Notes under the pieces: generated by a model
Seen by the model: only the letters and a program-made list of their open reading frames with translations
Told to the model about the DNA's origin: nothing
The model's database searches: none
Position numbers and translations under genes: made by a program
NCBI RefSeq assembly: GCF_900142125.1
Contig: NZ_FQZT01000001.1
Location: forward strand, 434,001 to 498,000
Reading direction: 5' to 3'
DNA length: 64,000 bases
Source: Malonomonas rubra DSM 5091
Lineage (GTDB): Bacteria > Desulfobacterota > Desulfuromonadia > Desulfuromonadales > Geopsychrobacteraceae
In this document: piece by piece, positions 63,552 to 64,000 of the stretch
How the letters are laid out: every line of letters starts with the position of its first letter
How positions within the stretch are numbered: the stretch's first letter is position 1

Positions 63552-63593
63552 CCGGAATTCCCGAGTCGGCCGGTTCGTAAATCCATTGTGAAA

Positions 63594-64000
63594 TCAGTTA
63601 AGCTGATCATCGACCAAACGGCCATCTTCCATACGCAATATGCGATCGAGGCTGGCGGCAAGCTCCCGGTTGTGGGTGACAATGAGCATCGTTAACCCGC
63701 GAGTTCGATGCATGCGGTTGAGAAGTTGCAAAATTTCATCGGATGTTCCACTGTCGAGATTGCCAGTCGGCTCATCGGCCAACAAAATTTGTGGCTGTCG
63801 TACCAGGGCACGAGCGATGGCAACGCGTTGCTGTTCGCCACCGGAAAGCGCCCCCGGCTTGTGGTTCAAGCGCTGCTCAAGTCCTACTTCACCCAACAAC
63901 TCTGTCGCTTTCTCTGCGGCCTCCGTCCGACCAACACCACCAATCAGAAGGGGCATCATTACATTTTCCAGCGCAGTAAATTCCGGCAACAGCTGATGAA
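63594..64000 (-). CDS. lolD: Lipoprotein-releasing ABC transporter ATPase LolD, C-terminal part
   Basis: Only the C-terminal ~135 residues are in the window; the gene continues past the right edge. The fragment has [18 protein letters not shown], the signature [15 protein letters not shown], Walker [13 protein letters not shown] and switch His in LIVTHN. The [11 protein letters not shown] segment is typical of LolD, which extracts lipoproteins from the inner membrane with LolC/E. MacB- or FtsE-type ATPases are less likely. Position before bamA is usual. Confidence 0.85.
   Translation of the reverse strand, partial: HQLLPEFTALENVMMPLLIGGVGRTEAAEKATELLGEVGLEQRLNHKPGALSGGEQQRVAIARALVRQPQILLADEPTGNLDSGTSDEILQLLNRMHRTRGLTMLIVTHNRELAASLDRILRMEDGRLVDDQLN

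Overview
The window looks like chromosome of a Gram-negative bacterium of the Desulfuromonadales/Geobacterales type (former Deltaproteobacteria). This is inferred from gene content and order, not from a marker gene: a livKHMGF branched-chain amino acid transporter, a DUF4388 protein, a fused HldE, several c-di-GMP proteins, and one long outer-membrane/LPS cluster. Coding density is high, operons are tight, and there are many short overlaps of the ATGA and TGATG type. I see no prophage, insertion sequence or CRISPR array.

Layout. 1-3.8 kb: the 5' end of a type II NADH dehydrogenase gene, a gamma-glutamylcyclotransferase-like gene, an EAL-HDOD protein, a small lipoprotein and a membrane GGDEF protein. 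3.9-9 kb: livK, a strong hairpin, then livH-livM-livG-livF and a terminator. 9-13.2 kb: an operon of ABC-F ATPase, P-loop ATPase and DUF4388 protein. 13.4-17.1 kb: YedE-type transporter, TusA-like protein and PAS-GGDEF-EAL protein. 17.1-24 kb: cytidylate-kinase-like protein, an RNase E/G gene with a long structured leader and an AT-hook-like tail, a dynamin-like GTPase and cysK. 24-32 kb: a Gly-Gly-Ser repeat protein, Smr and TPR proteins, a LysM transglycosylase (MltD type), MoaE-HflX, an MFS transporter and fabI. 32-36.3 kb: pabB-pabC, tRNA-Leu(CAA) with a near-perfect promoter, and umuDC.

36.3-64 kb is an envelope block. The minus-strand run, in transcription order, is lolD, bamA, skp, lpxD, fabZ, lpxA, lpxB, msbA, a DUF374 acyltransferase, waaA, lpxK, a Trm112-like gene, waaF, waaC, gmhA, a kinase gene, waaG, waaP and a GT39-type membrane glycosyltransferase. 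Further on, hldE and gmhB supply ADP-heptose. A plus-strand group holds an InaA-like kinase, a protein with two kinase domains, a methyltransferase, a carbamoyltransferase and a pyruvyl-transferase-like protein. Together these make lipid A, add Kdo and heptose, flip the product and insert outer-membrane proteins. The many kinases plus the carbamoyltransferase suggest a heavily phosphorylated and carbamoylated inner core, as known from Pseudomonas.

The items I would look at first are the RNase E leader RNA, the two-kinase protein with its cluster, the P-loop ATPase/DUF4388 operon, and the sulfur-transporter operon that ends in a c-di-GMP enzyme.
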